Source: Halobacteriovoraceae bacterium (GTDB lineage Bacteria > Bdellovibrionota > Bacteriovoracia > Bacteriovoracales > Bacteriovoracaceae). From it: DNA of 64,000 nucleotides. The DNA lies in contig PAVS01000014.1 of the NCBI GenBank assembly GCA_002713145.1, positions 248,001 through 312,000 on the forward strand, in the 5' to 3' direction. The stretch's first letter is position 1. The number at the start of each line of letters is the position of its first letter. Under the pieces are notes generated by a model. That model made no database searches, had not been told where the DNA came from, and worked only from the letters and a program-made list of their open reading frames with translations. This document shows, in pieces, positions 8,092 to 17,017 of the stretch. Position numbers and translations under genes: made by a program.

Positions 8092-11059
8092 ATTCACTCC
8101 ACGATTGGTAACATTTTTCTAGATCAATAAACTCATGACCAAGTTGCAACTGAAATTTTTCAGTGATAACCCCTAATTCTAAAGAGTGAGAATGTGCGAT
8201 TTTTTCTTTAAACTTTGCTAAATATTGGGGAGAAACACTTACAATAAATGCCCCGCTCATTTCATTAAAATAAAATGGATCATGTAGGTAGTCATGAATC
8301 TCATCATGGGCTTGAAAACCGAGACTATTGGCAAAGCATGACTCTATAAGAGCGATGAGCGTGCCTCCTTCAGAGATATCGTGGCAAGATTGAATAAGCT
8401 TATTCTTAATCAGAGAGTGAATGAGATGAAAGCGATTTTTATTCTCTTCAGGTGAAAGGGGATAAATCTCATTTTTATCAGAGTTCAGGGTGGAGAAATA
8501 GTCTTTGTTCTCAATTTGCGGACCTATATAGAACACATGATCGCCACTCATTTTAAAATCTGACGTCATATAATCTTCGACATGGTCGAGTTTTGCCAGT
8601 GAAGAGATTAATAAGGTAGGGGGACAAGAAATCTTAATCTCACCTCCATCGGGCTTTAGTCCAATAAAATCGTTTTTCATAGAATCTTTACCGCTGACAA
8701 AAGGAGTGCCGTAGACCATGGCGGTATCATAGAGCGCTTTAGCAGAGCGTACTAATTGAGCGAGCTTGTATTCACCATCTGGGTTCCGAGCTGATTGAAT
8801 GGGATCGGGCCAGCAAAAATTATCGCAAAGAGCTATATAATCTGGATTCGCTCCAGTTGCAACCACGTTTCGGATGGCTTCATCCATCGCAAGCTGAGTC
8901 ATGAGGTAAGTGTCTATATGAGAATACTGAGGAGCTATCCCATGTCCTATGGCCACCGCGCCAGTCTCGCTTCCGCCATGTAGTTTTGACCAAATCACAC
9001 CTGCATCGGAAGGGGAGGAATTGATATGGGTGATAAAAGGTTTAACGACTGTAGCTCCTTTAACCTCATGATCGTATTGGCGCACAAGTTTTTCCTTGGA
9101 ACGAATATTATCATGCTTGAGAAGAGAGTGAATTTTATCTTCTAAGCCCGTGAGAGTCTTTTTTTGCTCTTGCTCATGCCAAAATCTGTGTGTGGTAGGC
9201 CCGCTATAATGGGCCTTAAGCTCCATCGGTTTGAGTTGATTATGTAAAAAGTCTAAATCCAGGGAAGCCAACAATTGATCGTCTTGGGTGATCTTAAAAT
9301 AACCATCACTGGTAAAATTTCCTATCACCGCAGGGTTTACATTTCTTTTCTGCGCGAGTTCTAAAAAGGCATCTAGCTTCTCTTTAGGAACCGCAAAGGT
9401 CATACGCTCCTGACTCTCACTTATAACGATTTCAAAAGGTTTGAGCCCAGGGTATTTGAGAGGAACTTTATTTACATCTATAACCGCGCCGTTGGTATGT
9501 TCGGCCATTTCACCCACTGAGCTGGAAAGTCCACCAGCTCCATTATCGGTGAGTGCTGAATATAACTCCTTTTCCCTTGCTTCGAATAAAAAATCACTTA
9601 GACATTTTTGAGTAAAAGGATCTCCAATTTGAACCGCTGTGGCCGGAGCATGATCATCTAACTCCATGGAACTAAAAGTGGCTCCGTGAATTCCATCAGC
9701 ACCTACGCTTCCTCCACAGATAACGATATAGTCTCCTGGTTGATGATATTTACCGCTGGCAGCTCGCTCTCCAATCTTTTGAGGAAGAACTCCAACGGTG
9801 CCACAATAAACCAGGGGTTTTCCAGCAAAGTTATCATGAAAACAAAAAGAGCCATTTACAGTTGGAATTCCACTTTTATTACCTCCCTCTTCAATTCCCT
9901 GATGCACTCCTTTAAGAATGGTAAGGGGGTGTTTGAGTTTTTTGGGAAGGAGATCCAAAATACTTTGGTCATAGCGAGGAGGAGCAAAGCAAAGTATATT
10001 GGTGTTGGCCACCGGTTTTGCTCCAAGACCACAACCAAGTATATCCCGGTTAACACCAAGTATGCCGGTCAATGCACCCCCATAGGGGTCAAGGGCCGAA
10101 GGTGAATTATGGGTTTCCACTTTAAAGCAATGATCAATCTTTTCATCAAAGCGAACGATCCCCGCATTATCTTTAAAAACAGAAATAAGCCAGTCTTTAT
10201 GAAACTTTTTTTGTACATCGAAGGTCGCTTTAAAGACAAAGTCTTTAAAAATACTTTTTACTTTCAAGTCCCCTAAAGGGTGCGGAAGATTTTCATCCTC
10301 AGTATAAGAAATATGTGAGCTGAAAATTTTATGTTTACAATGCTCAGACCAAGTTTGAGCAATGACTTCCATCTCGATATCAGTCGGGCTCTCAGGGAGG
10401 TTGAGATCTTTTCTTATTTGTTTAGCTTCTTTTGAATGAAAGAAGTTTTTAATTTGTTTTAGCTCGTCTAGGCTAAGGGCCCATACTTTTTTATAATTGA
10501 GAGCAAGAAGTTCTTCATCGCTGATATCAAGATTTATGGTTTCTATCTCATGGGAGGTGAGATGAACTTTAGGAAAGCTTGGGCTGGGGATAGAATCAAG
10601 GACTTCATCTTTACTATAAATAGCAATTCTTTGAATAAGACTATTGCCAAGAATATTCTCGGCAATAGTGGCCAAGAGTGAATGATCGATCGGGGAGCTG
10701 GCCTTAAGAAAGTACAAGTCTCCGGTGGCCACATGAATTTCATGCTGAGGAAACTTCGTCTGATATGCTTGCTTCACAGCTCTCGCTCTGTTATCAGTCA
10801 CGCCAGGTTTAAAAGAGATTTCAATTAAATAATCAAAAGGAAGTTTATGGGTCTCAAATTCTTGATAAAGAAGAGTCTCTGAGACAGGATCTCGCAGTAG
10901 CTCTTGGGAATAATGTTTGAAATCATCTCCCTCTGGACCATGCAGCCAATAAGACTTTGCTGTAAAAACCTGTTCTAGTTCAATCTCTTTGAACACTCGG
11001 GCAGAAGCGAGTGTTTTCTTCATATCATGGGGTGTTTTGGGAACTACATCTATTCTCAT
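8081..11059 (-). CDS. purL: FGAM synthase, fused PurS-PurL form
   Basis: The enzyme turns FGAR into FGAM using ATP and ammonia from PurQ. At 992 residues it is longer than the small PurL (about 740) but lacks the C-terminal glutaminase of the large form (about 1300). Residues 1 to about 170 look like a PurS-type region (YLIEISFKPGVTDNRARAV). The synthase core follows, with QTWSEHCKHK near 238, HNSPSALDPYGGA near 314 and a second PurM-like half. PurQ is the separate next gene. The ATG overlaps the purN stop by 4 bp. Confidence 0.95.
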   Translation of the reverse strand: MRIDVVPKTPHDMKKTLASARVFKEIELEQVFTAKSYWLHGPEGDDFKHYSQELLRDPVSETLLYQEFETHKLPFDYLIEISFKPGVTDNRARAVKQAYQTKFPQHEIHVATGDLYFLKASSPIDHSLLATIAENILGNSLIQRIAIYSKDEVLDSIPSPSFPKVHLTSHEIETINLDISDEELLALNYKKVWALSLDELKQIKNFFHSKEAKQIRKDLNLPESPTDIEMEVIAQTWSEHCKHKIFSSHISYTEDENLPHPLGDLKVKSIFKDFVFKATFDVQKKFHKDWLISVFKDNAGIVRFDEKIDHCFKVETHNSPSALDPYGGALTGILGVNRDILGCGLGAKPVANTNILCFAPPRYDQSILDLLPKKLKHPLTILKGVHQGIEEGGNKSGIPTVNGSFCFHDNFAGKPLVYCGTVGVLPQKIGERAASGKYHQPGDYIVICGGSVGADGIHGATFSSMELDDHAPATAVQIGDPFTQKCLSDFLFEAREKELYSALTDNGAGGLSSSVGEMAEHTNGAVIDVNKVPLKYPGLKPFEIVISESQERMTFAVPKEKLDAFLELAQKRNVNPAVIGNFTSDGYFKITQDDQLLASLDLDFLHNQLKPMELKAHYSGPTTHRFWHEQEQKKTLTGLEDKIHSLLKHDNIRSKEKLVRQYDHEVKGATVVKPFITHINSSPSDAGVIWSKLHGGSETGAVAIGHGIAPQYSHIDTYLMTQLAMDEAIRNVVATGANPDYIALCDNFCWPDPIQSARNPDGEYKLAQLVRSAKALYDTAMVYGTPFVSGKDSMKNDFIGLKPDGGEIKISCPPTLLISSLAKLDHVEDYMTSDFKMSGDHVFYIGPQIENKDYFSTLNSDKNEIYPLSPEENKNRFHLIHSLIKNKLIQSCHDISEGGTLIALIESCFANSLGFQAHDEIHDYLHDPFYFNEMSGAFIVSVSPQYLAKFKEKIAHSHSLELGVITEKFQLQLGHEFIDLEKCYQSWSEYEY

Positions 11060-11658
11060 AGGTGACCTTGGGTGGAAAGGGTATCATTATTAAGCAGCTC
11101 TAAGACTTGAGGGTAGAGTGTGTGCTCTACTTTGTGACCTCTTTGAATAAAATCAGATAAGGTATCTTCCGGATATCTCTTAAAACGTTGTTGTTTGATA
11201 ATTTGTCCCCCATCAACTTCTTCATTTACAAAATGAACTGTAATGCCAGATTCATTAATTTGATCCTGATAAGCTCTTTCAAAAGCGTTAAGTCCTTTAT
11301 AAGCAGGGAGAAGGGAGGGGTGAATATTAATGATTCTTGAATTGCGATAGTTATTATCATGAAACCTTCGGATAAACTGGGGGCTTAAGATCCGCATATA
11401 ACCAGCTAAAAAAATCCAAGAGACTTTATAATTATGCAGTATTTTAATAATTTCTATTTCATGCTCAATTTGAGTCAGTGTTTTTCGTTGGACAACATAA
11501 TGAGGTATATCATGGGCCTTAGCATGATCAAGGACCCCTGCATCGGCTTTATCTGAGATTAAAACTTTGATTCTGATTTGAGATAGCTCTTTGGCTTTTT
11601 TAATAAGTTCAAGAGCATTTGAACCTCTACCGGAAGCGAGTATTGCCATGTTTTTCAT
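11056..11658 (-). CDS. purN: Phosphoribosylglycinamide formyltransferase
   Basis: PurN transfers a formyl group from 10-formyl-THF to GAR. The 200-residue protein has the phosphate-binding loop ASGRGSNALELI near residue 8, the catalytic NIHPSLLPAYKG near 113, and VDGGQII near 148. This is the folate-dependent enzyme, not the formate-dependent PurT. It overlaps its neighbours on both sides by 4 bp (ATGA-type), indicating one transcript and coupled translation. Confidence 0.95.
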   Translation of the reverse strand: MKNMAILASGRGSNALELIKKAKELSQIRIKVLISDKADAGVLDHAKAHDIPHYVVQRKTLTQIEHEIEIIKILHNYKVSWIFLAGYMRILSPQFIRRFHDNNYRNSRIINIHPSLLPAYKGLNAFERAYQDQINESGITVHFVNEEVDGGQIIKQQRFKRYPEDTLSDFIQRGHKVEHTLYPQVLELLNNDTLSTQGHL

Positions 11659-13814
11659 AGACCGATATCTCCTCTAAATTGCTCTCCTTTAAAAAAAACT
11701 CTCTCAAGATTCTTATAAGCAAGCTCTCTGGCATCTTTATGGGAAGAAGCAAGGGAGGTGAAACCTAGCACTCTACCTCCGGCGGTCACCAGCTGATGGT
11801 CTTTCTTTTTGACTCCAGCAAAATAGAGTTTTATAAACTCACTATTTTGGTAATCTCCTGAAATGGGCTGATCAGCTTCAATCGTTTCTCCATCAATTCC
11901 AGGATAGCCCTGAGCCGCTTTAACAATATGTATAGAAGATAAATCTTTTATATGAACAAAATGCTTTTTAAAAAGAGTTTTATTTTGATAGGCCACAGCT
12001 TGAAAAAGCTCAAATAAGTTTGATTCGAGTCTAGGTAGTAGAGTTTGAGTTTCAGGATCTCCAAAACGAACATTATATTCTAAAACCTTTGGACCTTCTT
12101 TAGTCATCATAAGACCTATAAAAAGTGTTCCTTGAAAACGAAGCCCTTCTGCTTGCATCCCTTGCAAGGTGGGGCGAATGATTTTATGTTCGATCTCTTT
12201 TTCTTGCTCACTTGTCAGCCAAAAAGCAGGAGAGTAACAACCCATACCACCGGTGTTAGGACCTTGATCTCCATCTTTAAGCCTTTTGTAATCGCATGCA
12301 TGTCCAAGAATTTTAAACTCATGATCTAAACAGAGAGCAAAATAAGAAACCTCTGGGCCACTTAAGCATTCCTCAATCACCATCTCGTCGTGCTCAGAAA
12401 AATACAACTCGAGATTTTGCAAAGCATGCTCTTTGTTCTCACAAATAAAGACTCCCTTTCCAGCAAAGAGACCTGACTTTTTGAGCACAATTTTCTCCCA
12501 AGCACTTTGCTGCAAAAAGTCTTTAGCAGACTGCTTGTCATTAAAATTTGCAAAGGATGCGGTCGGTATATCATAGCGGGACATAAAATTTTTTGAAAAT
12601 TGTTTAGAAGATTCAAGAATACTGGCTGCTTGAGTGGGAGCATACACTGGGATTTGGTGATCTCTCAGTCTCGTGTTGAATTCACTCGAAATCGTGTTTT
12701 CTGGCCCAATCACAACGAAGTCGATTCCTTTTGTTTGACACCATTCGAGTAAGAGATCTTCACTTATTTCACAAATAGATATTTTATCGCTCTCCATACC
12801 TGGATTTCCAGGAACCACATACACATGATCACAGAAGGGCGATTCACTTAAATGTTTTGCCAATGCATGTTCTCGTCCACCTTTGCCTAAAACCATTACC
12901 GAAGATGTGAATATATTTTTTAATTCGTGATAGATTCCTGATGTCTCTTCAATTTGGCGCGATGTTAAGAGGTGAGGCTTGCTCTTCAATTTCTCTTTGA
13001 AATGCAGAGGGGCTATTTTTTTCATTTGTTGCAGCTCTGCTAGCCAGCTGGAATCAGCATAAAATTGTCTTAGCTTTTCTTTAGAATAGATCTCACCTTC
13101 TTTAGTGAGTCTGAGTTCATCAGGACCGATGCTGTCAACAAGAATGATTTCTCTATGACCTTGAATTTCTTTTCCAAAGGCAAATTCAAATTTACCATCC
13201 CAGAGCTGGAAGTGATGGGGTCGAAACTTTTTTTCTAAATAATCAATGATCTTAATGGTTATCGTTTTGATGCTTTTCAATTCACTATCAGTAAGTCCGG
13301 CTAAAGATTGGGCTTCCTTTTCCAGCAACTCACGGTCCAATCGCTCAAGCTTGGTATAGAACTGAAGTATTGGTTTTTCAAATCTCGCGTTCTCATAGCA
13401 AGGATAATCGGGATAATTTGTTTTGAATTGTGATCCAGTTTTGAGTTGGCTTGAGCCTTTAGGAAGTCCCAGACGAAAAACAACTTCAAGGGGGATAAGA
13501 GTATTTTCAGGCTTTTTTTGATAGAAAGTGTAATCGTATTTTTCGTTTCTATAGATCTCTGGGACGTGAAAATATTGAACTCTTATTTTGTTAAGTCCTG
13601 TTCTTGAGATGAAGTGAGATTGAATTCCGCTCGCTTTAAGTTCTTTAAAGCTTTTTTCGGCCATGGAACATAATGCGACACCTTTGCCGGGAATTTGGTC
13701 AGGCATTTTTCCGTAATCAAAAATCGAATAATCGTCAGTAAATTCAAATTCGAGAGTTTGCTCATCGATTTGATAGATATTTTTAGTAGATCCCTGATAG
13801 ATGAGATGGCTCAT
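11655..13814 (-). CDS. purCD: Fused SAICAR synthetase - GAR ligase (PurC-PurD)
   Basis: A 719-residue two-enzyme protein. Residues 1 to about 295 are a SAICAR synthetase: start YQGSTKNIYQI, LIPLEVVFR near 106, and DSIGPDELRL at 227-236. From about 304 a complete glycinamide ribonucleotide synthetase begins: VMVLGKGGREHALA, IGPENTISSE near 369, GPNTGGMG at 518-525, and NVRFGDPETQ near 607. No stop or frameshift separates them, and both halves keep their normal length. PurD makes GAR (step 2) and PurC makes SAICAR (step 7). The start overlaps the purF end by 32 bp. Confidence 0.93.
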   Translation of the reverse strand: MSHLIYQGSTKNIYQIDEQTLEFEFTDDYSIFDYGKMPDQIPGKGVALCSMAEKSFKELKASGIQSHFISRTGLNKIRVQYFHVPEIYRNEKYDYTFYQKKPENTLIPLEVVFRLGLPKGSSQLKTGSQFKTNYPDYPCYENARFEKPILQFYTKLERLDRELLEKEAQSLAGLTDSELKSIKTITIKIIDYLEKKFRPHHFQLWDGKFEFAFGKEIQGHREIILVDSIGPDELRLTKEGEIYSKEKLRQFYADSSWLAELQQMKKIAPLHFKEKLKSKPHLLTSRQIEETSGIYHELKNIFTSSVMVLGKGGREHALAKHLSESPFCDHVYVVPGNPGMESDKISICEISEDLLLEWCQTKGIDFVVIGPENTISSEFNTRLRDHQIPVYAPTQAASILESSKQFSKNFMSRYDIPTASFANFNDKQSAKDFLQQSAWEKIVLKKSGLFAGKGVFICENKEHALQNLELYFSEHDEMVIEECLSGPEVSYFALCLDHEFKILGHACDYKRLKDGDQGPNTGGMGCYSPAFWLTSEQEKEIEHKIIRPTLQGMQAEGLRFQGTLFIGLMMTKEGPKVLEYNVRFGDPETQTLLPRLESNLFELFQAVAYQNKTLFKKHFVHIKDLSSIHIVKAAQGYPGIDGETIEADQPISGDYQNSEFIKLYFAGVKKKDHQLVTAGGRVLGFTSLASSHKDARELAYKNLERVFFKGEQFRGDIGL

Positions 13815-15264
13815 GTTGTACTCTTTTATTTATCATTGTGTCTAAATGGTTTGTCTGGGTTGGATAATCTTTATCAACACAGGCCATGCAAGTGTTGAGC
13901 TCTTCAAAAAGACTTTTAAATTTTTCTATATCCATATAAAAAACATGGTCAGCATCAATTGCTAGAGCTAATTCTTTTAAACTTTTACCACTTGCCACTA
14001 ACTCTTGAGGGGTTGGAAAATCTATGCCATAAAAACAAGGAGAAATAATGGGTGGACAGGTAGAAGCTATAGAGACCGATGCTGCTCCATTTTGCTTAAG
14101 TAATTTTATGATTCTTTTTGACGTTGTCCCTCTGACAATACTATCGTCGACCAGAAGAATATTTTTACCAGCAACTTCTTCTTTGACCACACTCAATTTT
14201 AATTTAATCATCTTATCTCTATCTTTTTGAGAGTTGAGAATAAATGTTCTTTGAGCATAACGATTTTTTATAAGCACTTCCCGATAGGGAATGTTTAGAT
14301 TTTCACTGAGGGCAATGGCACTGGGGCGTGAGGTGTCGGGGACTGGAACGACAATATCAAATTGAGCCTCTGTTGCTTGAATACTACTGGCCAGCGCCTG
14401 ACCAAATTTTAAGCGGAGTTGATATACAGATTTATTCCAAATCTTAGAATCTGCATTAGCAAAATAAATCCACTCAAACATACAAGGTCTAGGGCGATTT
14501 TCCCCTAATTGTGCTTGGTGTACTTTCCCATTTTCTTCAATGAAGATAATTTCTCCCGCGGCTAATTCTTGAATATTTTCATAGCCCAGCAGTTGCAGTG
14601 CATTTGACTCTGAGGCAAAAGCATAGGCAAATTGCAAAGAGCTTTGATTTTTTTCTTTTTCTTCCAGAGTAAGTTCTCGCTTTCCCCAAACCATTGGCCT
14701 GATACCATTTGGATCTTTAAAAGCGAGCATACCTTTACCGGCCAGTAGAGTAAGGGAGCTATAGCCTCCTTGAATTTCCTGGTAAAGGCTTTGAACGGCG
14801 GTTTTGATTTTATCAAAATTAAAGTCCGTTTTTCCGGCAATAAGACCTTCGGCCAGAATGTTCATCATCAGTTCAAGGTCATTATTGGTAAAAAGAAATC
14901 GCTGGTTTTCAGCGATGAGTTTTTTTGAAACCTCTTCTGTGTTCACAATATTTCCATTGTGAACCATTCCGATACCAAAAGGATAATTGATATGAAGAGG
15001 TTGAATATCCTTTAAAAGAGCTTTTCCAATAGTAGAGTAGCGAGTGTGTCCAAGAGCACTGGCCGCTGGTATCTCTTGAATTTTTTGCTCGCTGATAGCA
15101 CTTGAGATATGACCGAGATTTTTTTCTAAGGAAAAAGTATGAGTGTTTTTGTCATAGGCCAAAATTCCGGCGGAGTCCTGCCCTCGATGTTGTAACATCA
15201 TCAGTCCCAAGTAGCTTTCCTTAGCGGCGTTGGGGGTCCCTATTATACCGATGATTCCGCACAT
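13783..15264 (-). CDS. purF: Amidophosphoribosyltransferase, Fe-S type
   Basis: PurF commits PRPP to purine synthesis. It starts directly with MCGIIGI, so Cys2 is the glutaminase nucleophile once Met is removed. HTRYSTIG is near residue 73 and the PRPP loop LLVDDSIVRGTT is at 370-381. C261 (CMFEWIYFA), C410 (PCFYGID), C459 and C462 (CMAC) match the four 4Fe-4S ligands of the Bacillus-type enzyme. That enzyme has a cleaved propeptide; none is seen here. AGAAGG precedes the ATG. It is the first gene of the leftward operon. Confidence 0.95.
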   Translation of the reverse strand: MCGIIGIIGTPNAAKESYLGLMMLQHRGQDSAGILAYDKNTHTFSLEKNLGHISSAISEQKIQEIPAASALGHTRYSTIGKALLKDIQPLHINYPFGIGMVHNGNIVNTEEVSKKLIAENQRFLFTNNDLELMMNILAEGLIAGKTDFNFDKIKTAVQSLYQEIQGGYSSLTLLAGKGMLAFKDPNGIRPMVWGKRELTLEEKEKNQSSLQFAYAFASESNALQLLGYENIQELAAGEIIFIEENGKVHQAQLGENRPRPCMFEWIYFANADSKIWNKSVYQLRLKFGQALASSIQATEAQFDIVVPVPDTSRPSAIALSENLNIPYREVLIKNRYAQRTFILNSQKDRDKMIKLKLSVVKEEVAGKNILLVDDSIVRGTTSKRIIKLLKQNGAASVSIASTCPPIISPCFYGIDFPTPQELVASGKSLKELALAIDADHVFYMDIEKFKSLFEELNTCMACVDKDYPTQTNHLDTMINKRVQHEPSHLSGIY

Positions 15265-15288
15265 ACAGACCTTCTTTTCCGATTTGAA

Positions 15289-15294
15289 GTTATA
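15289..15294 (-). promoter_or_regulatory. Possible -10 box of the purF operon
   Basis: TATAAC on the minus strand would start transcription near 15282 and leave a leader of about 18 nt with an AGAAGG site. No convincing -35 box is present at the right spacing, so the call is weak. Confidence 0.3.
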
Positions 15295-15333
15295 CTTAAG
15301 CTTAGTCCTCGGGGGATCAGAATGTAAAGAGAT

Positions 15334-15374
15334 ATATTAGAAAAAATAATATTAATGTTAAGATTTTCTAATAT
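15334..15374. promoter_or_regulatory. 11-bp inverted repeat between purF and purK, operator candidate
   Basis: ATATTAGAAAA at 15334-15344 and its exact reverse complement TTTTCTAATAT at 15364-15374 are separated by 19 bp. The pair lies between the divergent pur units, with one arm ending 3 bp before the purK -35 box. It could bind a dimeric or looping regulator. No known purine-repressor consensus was recognised. Confidence 0.4.
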
Positions 15375-15377
15375 GTG

Positions 15378-15406
15378 TTGACCGATAAAGGACACCCCGC
15401 TATCCT
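15378..15406 (+). promoter_or_regulatory. purK-purE promoter, leaderless layout
   Basis: TTGACC at 15378-15383 and TATCCT at 15401-15406 are spaced 17 bp apart. Predicted transcription starts at about 15413, two bases before the ATG at 15415. No ribosome-binding site is present. Confidence 0.6.
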
Positions 15407-15414
15407 CTGTTTTA

Positions 15415-16536
15415 ATGAAGGAAAAATCTGTTGGCATCCTCGGAGCCGGTCAATTAGCTAGTTTTATAGCTCAGCGATTACAAGCAAGAGAAAGTCATAT
15501 TATTGTGTATGCTCAAACAGAATCAGATCCTGGGATTGAATATAGTCACCAAGTTATCGTTGGACATAAGTCTGACAAAGAGAGACTGCTGAGGTTTTTT
15601 GAACTTTGTGACGTGGTCATTCTTGAGAGTGAATTTTTTCAAGTCGAGCTTTTGCGAGAATTGCAGGAAAAAACACAAACAAAAATTTATCCAGAGCTGA
15701 GCGCTTTTGAACAACTTGCGACTAAAAAAAAACAAAAAGAATTTTTTATCCAAGCGGATATACCTTTTGCGAGCACTATTGAAATTAAGTCAAATGAATT
15801 GCCCCAAGAGACTCAATTTCCACTGATGTTAAAAAAATCCTATGGCAGTTATGACGGACTGGGAAATCTCATCGTGAAGGATTTAGATGAATTTCAAAAG
15901 CAAATAAATAACTTTAGCTCTCACTTCTCAGAGGAGATTTTAGCCGAAGAATTATTAGATATTGATTATGAGTTTGCATGTATGCTGGTTAAATCCGAAG
16001 AGAAAACAGAAGTTTTGTATCCGGTTGATACAATTCAACAAGATAGTATCTGCCATATCGTACGTGCTCCATCTATGATGAGTGAAGCAGACTTGATCAA
16101 ACTCAAACAGTATATGAATCGAATCGCAGAAACTTTAACGGGAAGTGGTATTTTTGCATTTGAGTTTTTTAAAACAAAAGACGGGCGGATTTTAGTTAAC
16201 GAAGCAGCTCCAAGAGTTCATAACTCCTATCACTTTTCTATTGAAGGGCTCACCGAATCACAGTTTGAACTTATGGTTCGTGTTGCTCTAGGTGAAGAGA
16301 TCCCAAAGAGCGAATTAAAATATATGAGCTGTAGTATGATCAATATTATAGGCCAGAGAAACACAGAGAACTATCACCTAGAAATTCCTCACATAGATTT
16401 AGCTATAGAAATGAAAACACATCTCTATGGAAAAAAAGAGTCACGAGTGGGACGTAAACTTGGTCATGTGACAATTTGGGGGGAAGAGGATACATTACAA
16501 ATAGCTAAACATATTTCAAAAGAGTATAAAATATGA
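15415..16536 (+). CDS. purK: N5-carboxyaminoimidazole ribonucleotide synthase
   Basis: PurK carboxylates AIR with ATP and bicarbonate. The 373-residue ATP-grasp protein begins VGILGAGQLASF, the usual PurK nucleotide-fold start, and has KKSYGSYDGLGN near residue 140 and EAAPRVHNSYHFSIE near 262. It is read divergently from purF and its stop overlaps purE by 4 bp. The promoter predicts a leaderless mRNA. Confidence 0.93.
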   Translation: MKEKSVGILGAGQLASFIAQRLQARESHIIVYAQTESDPGIEYSHQVIVGHKSDKERLLRFFELCDVVILESEFFQVELLRELQEKTQTKIYPELSAFEQLATKKKQKEFFIQADIPFASTIEIKSNELPQETQFPLMLKKSYGSYDGLGNLIVKDLDEFQKQINNFSSHFSEEILAEELLDIDYEFACMLVKSEEKTEVLYPVDTIQQDSICHIVRAPSMMSEADLIKLKQYMNRIAETLTGSGIFAFEFFKTKDGRILVNEAAPRVHNSYHFSIEGLTESQFELMVRVALGEEIPKSELKYMSCSMINIIGQRNTENYHLEIPHIDLAIEMKTHLYGKKESRVGRKLGHVTIWGEEDTLQIAKHISKEYKI

Positions 16537-17012
16537 GTGAAGTTTTTGTCGTTATGGGAAGTGATTCTGACTGGAAAGTTATGAAAGCGGCTTTCGACTT
16601 ATTACAAGAGTTTGGCATTCAGGTTGAAAAGCGAGTTGTTTCAGCTCATAGAACTCCTGAGCTCTTAGCCAGTTTTACAAAAGAATGTGAAAATCATCAT
16701 ACTAAATGTATCATCGCAGGTGCTGGTGGAGCCGCTCACCTTCCAGGGATGCTGGCTTCTTTCACCCATCTTCCCATAATAGGGGTTCCAGTTAAAGGAA
16801 GCTCTCTTGATGGAGTTGATAGTTTGTATTCTATCGTTCAAATGCCTAGGGGAGTTCCGGTTGCCACCGTAGGAATTAATAATGCAACCAACGCAGCTCT
16901 TTTGGCCTTAAGAATTTTGGCCACCCAAAATCAAGATTTAACCTTGAAGCTCAAAGAATACAGAGAGACCCAATTCAAGGCCTCTCTGGAAAAAACGAAA
17001 AACTTAATTTGA
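16533..17012 (+). CDS. purE: N5-CAIR mutase
   Basis: PurE moves the carboxyl group of N5-CAIR to form CAIR. At 159 residues it is a normal class-I PurE, with MGSDSDW near residue 8, SAHRTPE near 38 and AGAGGAAHLPGM near 62. Its ATG overlaps the purK stop, and together they perform one conversion. Its end is 5 bp from the convergent 17018 gene. Confidence 0.95.
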   Translation: MSEVFVVMGSDSDWKVMKAAFDLLQEFGIQVEKRVVSAHRTPELLASFTKECENHHTKCIIAGAGGAAHLPGMLASFTHLPIIGVPVKGSSLDGVDSLYSIVQMPRGVPVATVGINNATNAALLALRILATQNQDLTLKLKEYRETQFKASLEKTKNLI

Positions 17013-17017
17013 TTTTA

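Noticed and set aside
9686..10105. 139-codon frame antisense to purL
   Set aside because: It lies wholly inside a clear purL coding region and has low-information composition and no start signal.
15382..15389. ACCGATAA upstream of purK as another sigma-28 -10
   Set aside because: No TAAA-like element lies 15 bp upstream, and the bases belong to a perfectly spaced TTGACC/TATCCT sigma-70 promoter.
15265..15414. Purine riboswitch in the purF-purK gap
   Set aside because: No three-way-junction core; the only strong feature is the AT-rich inverted repeat, and both predicted leaders are too short.
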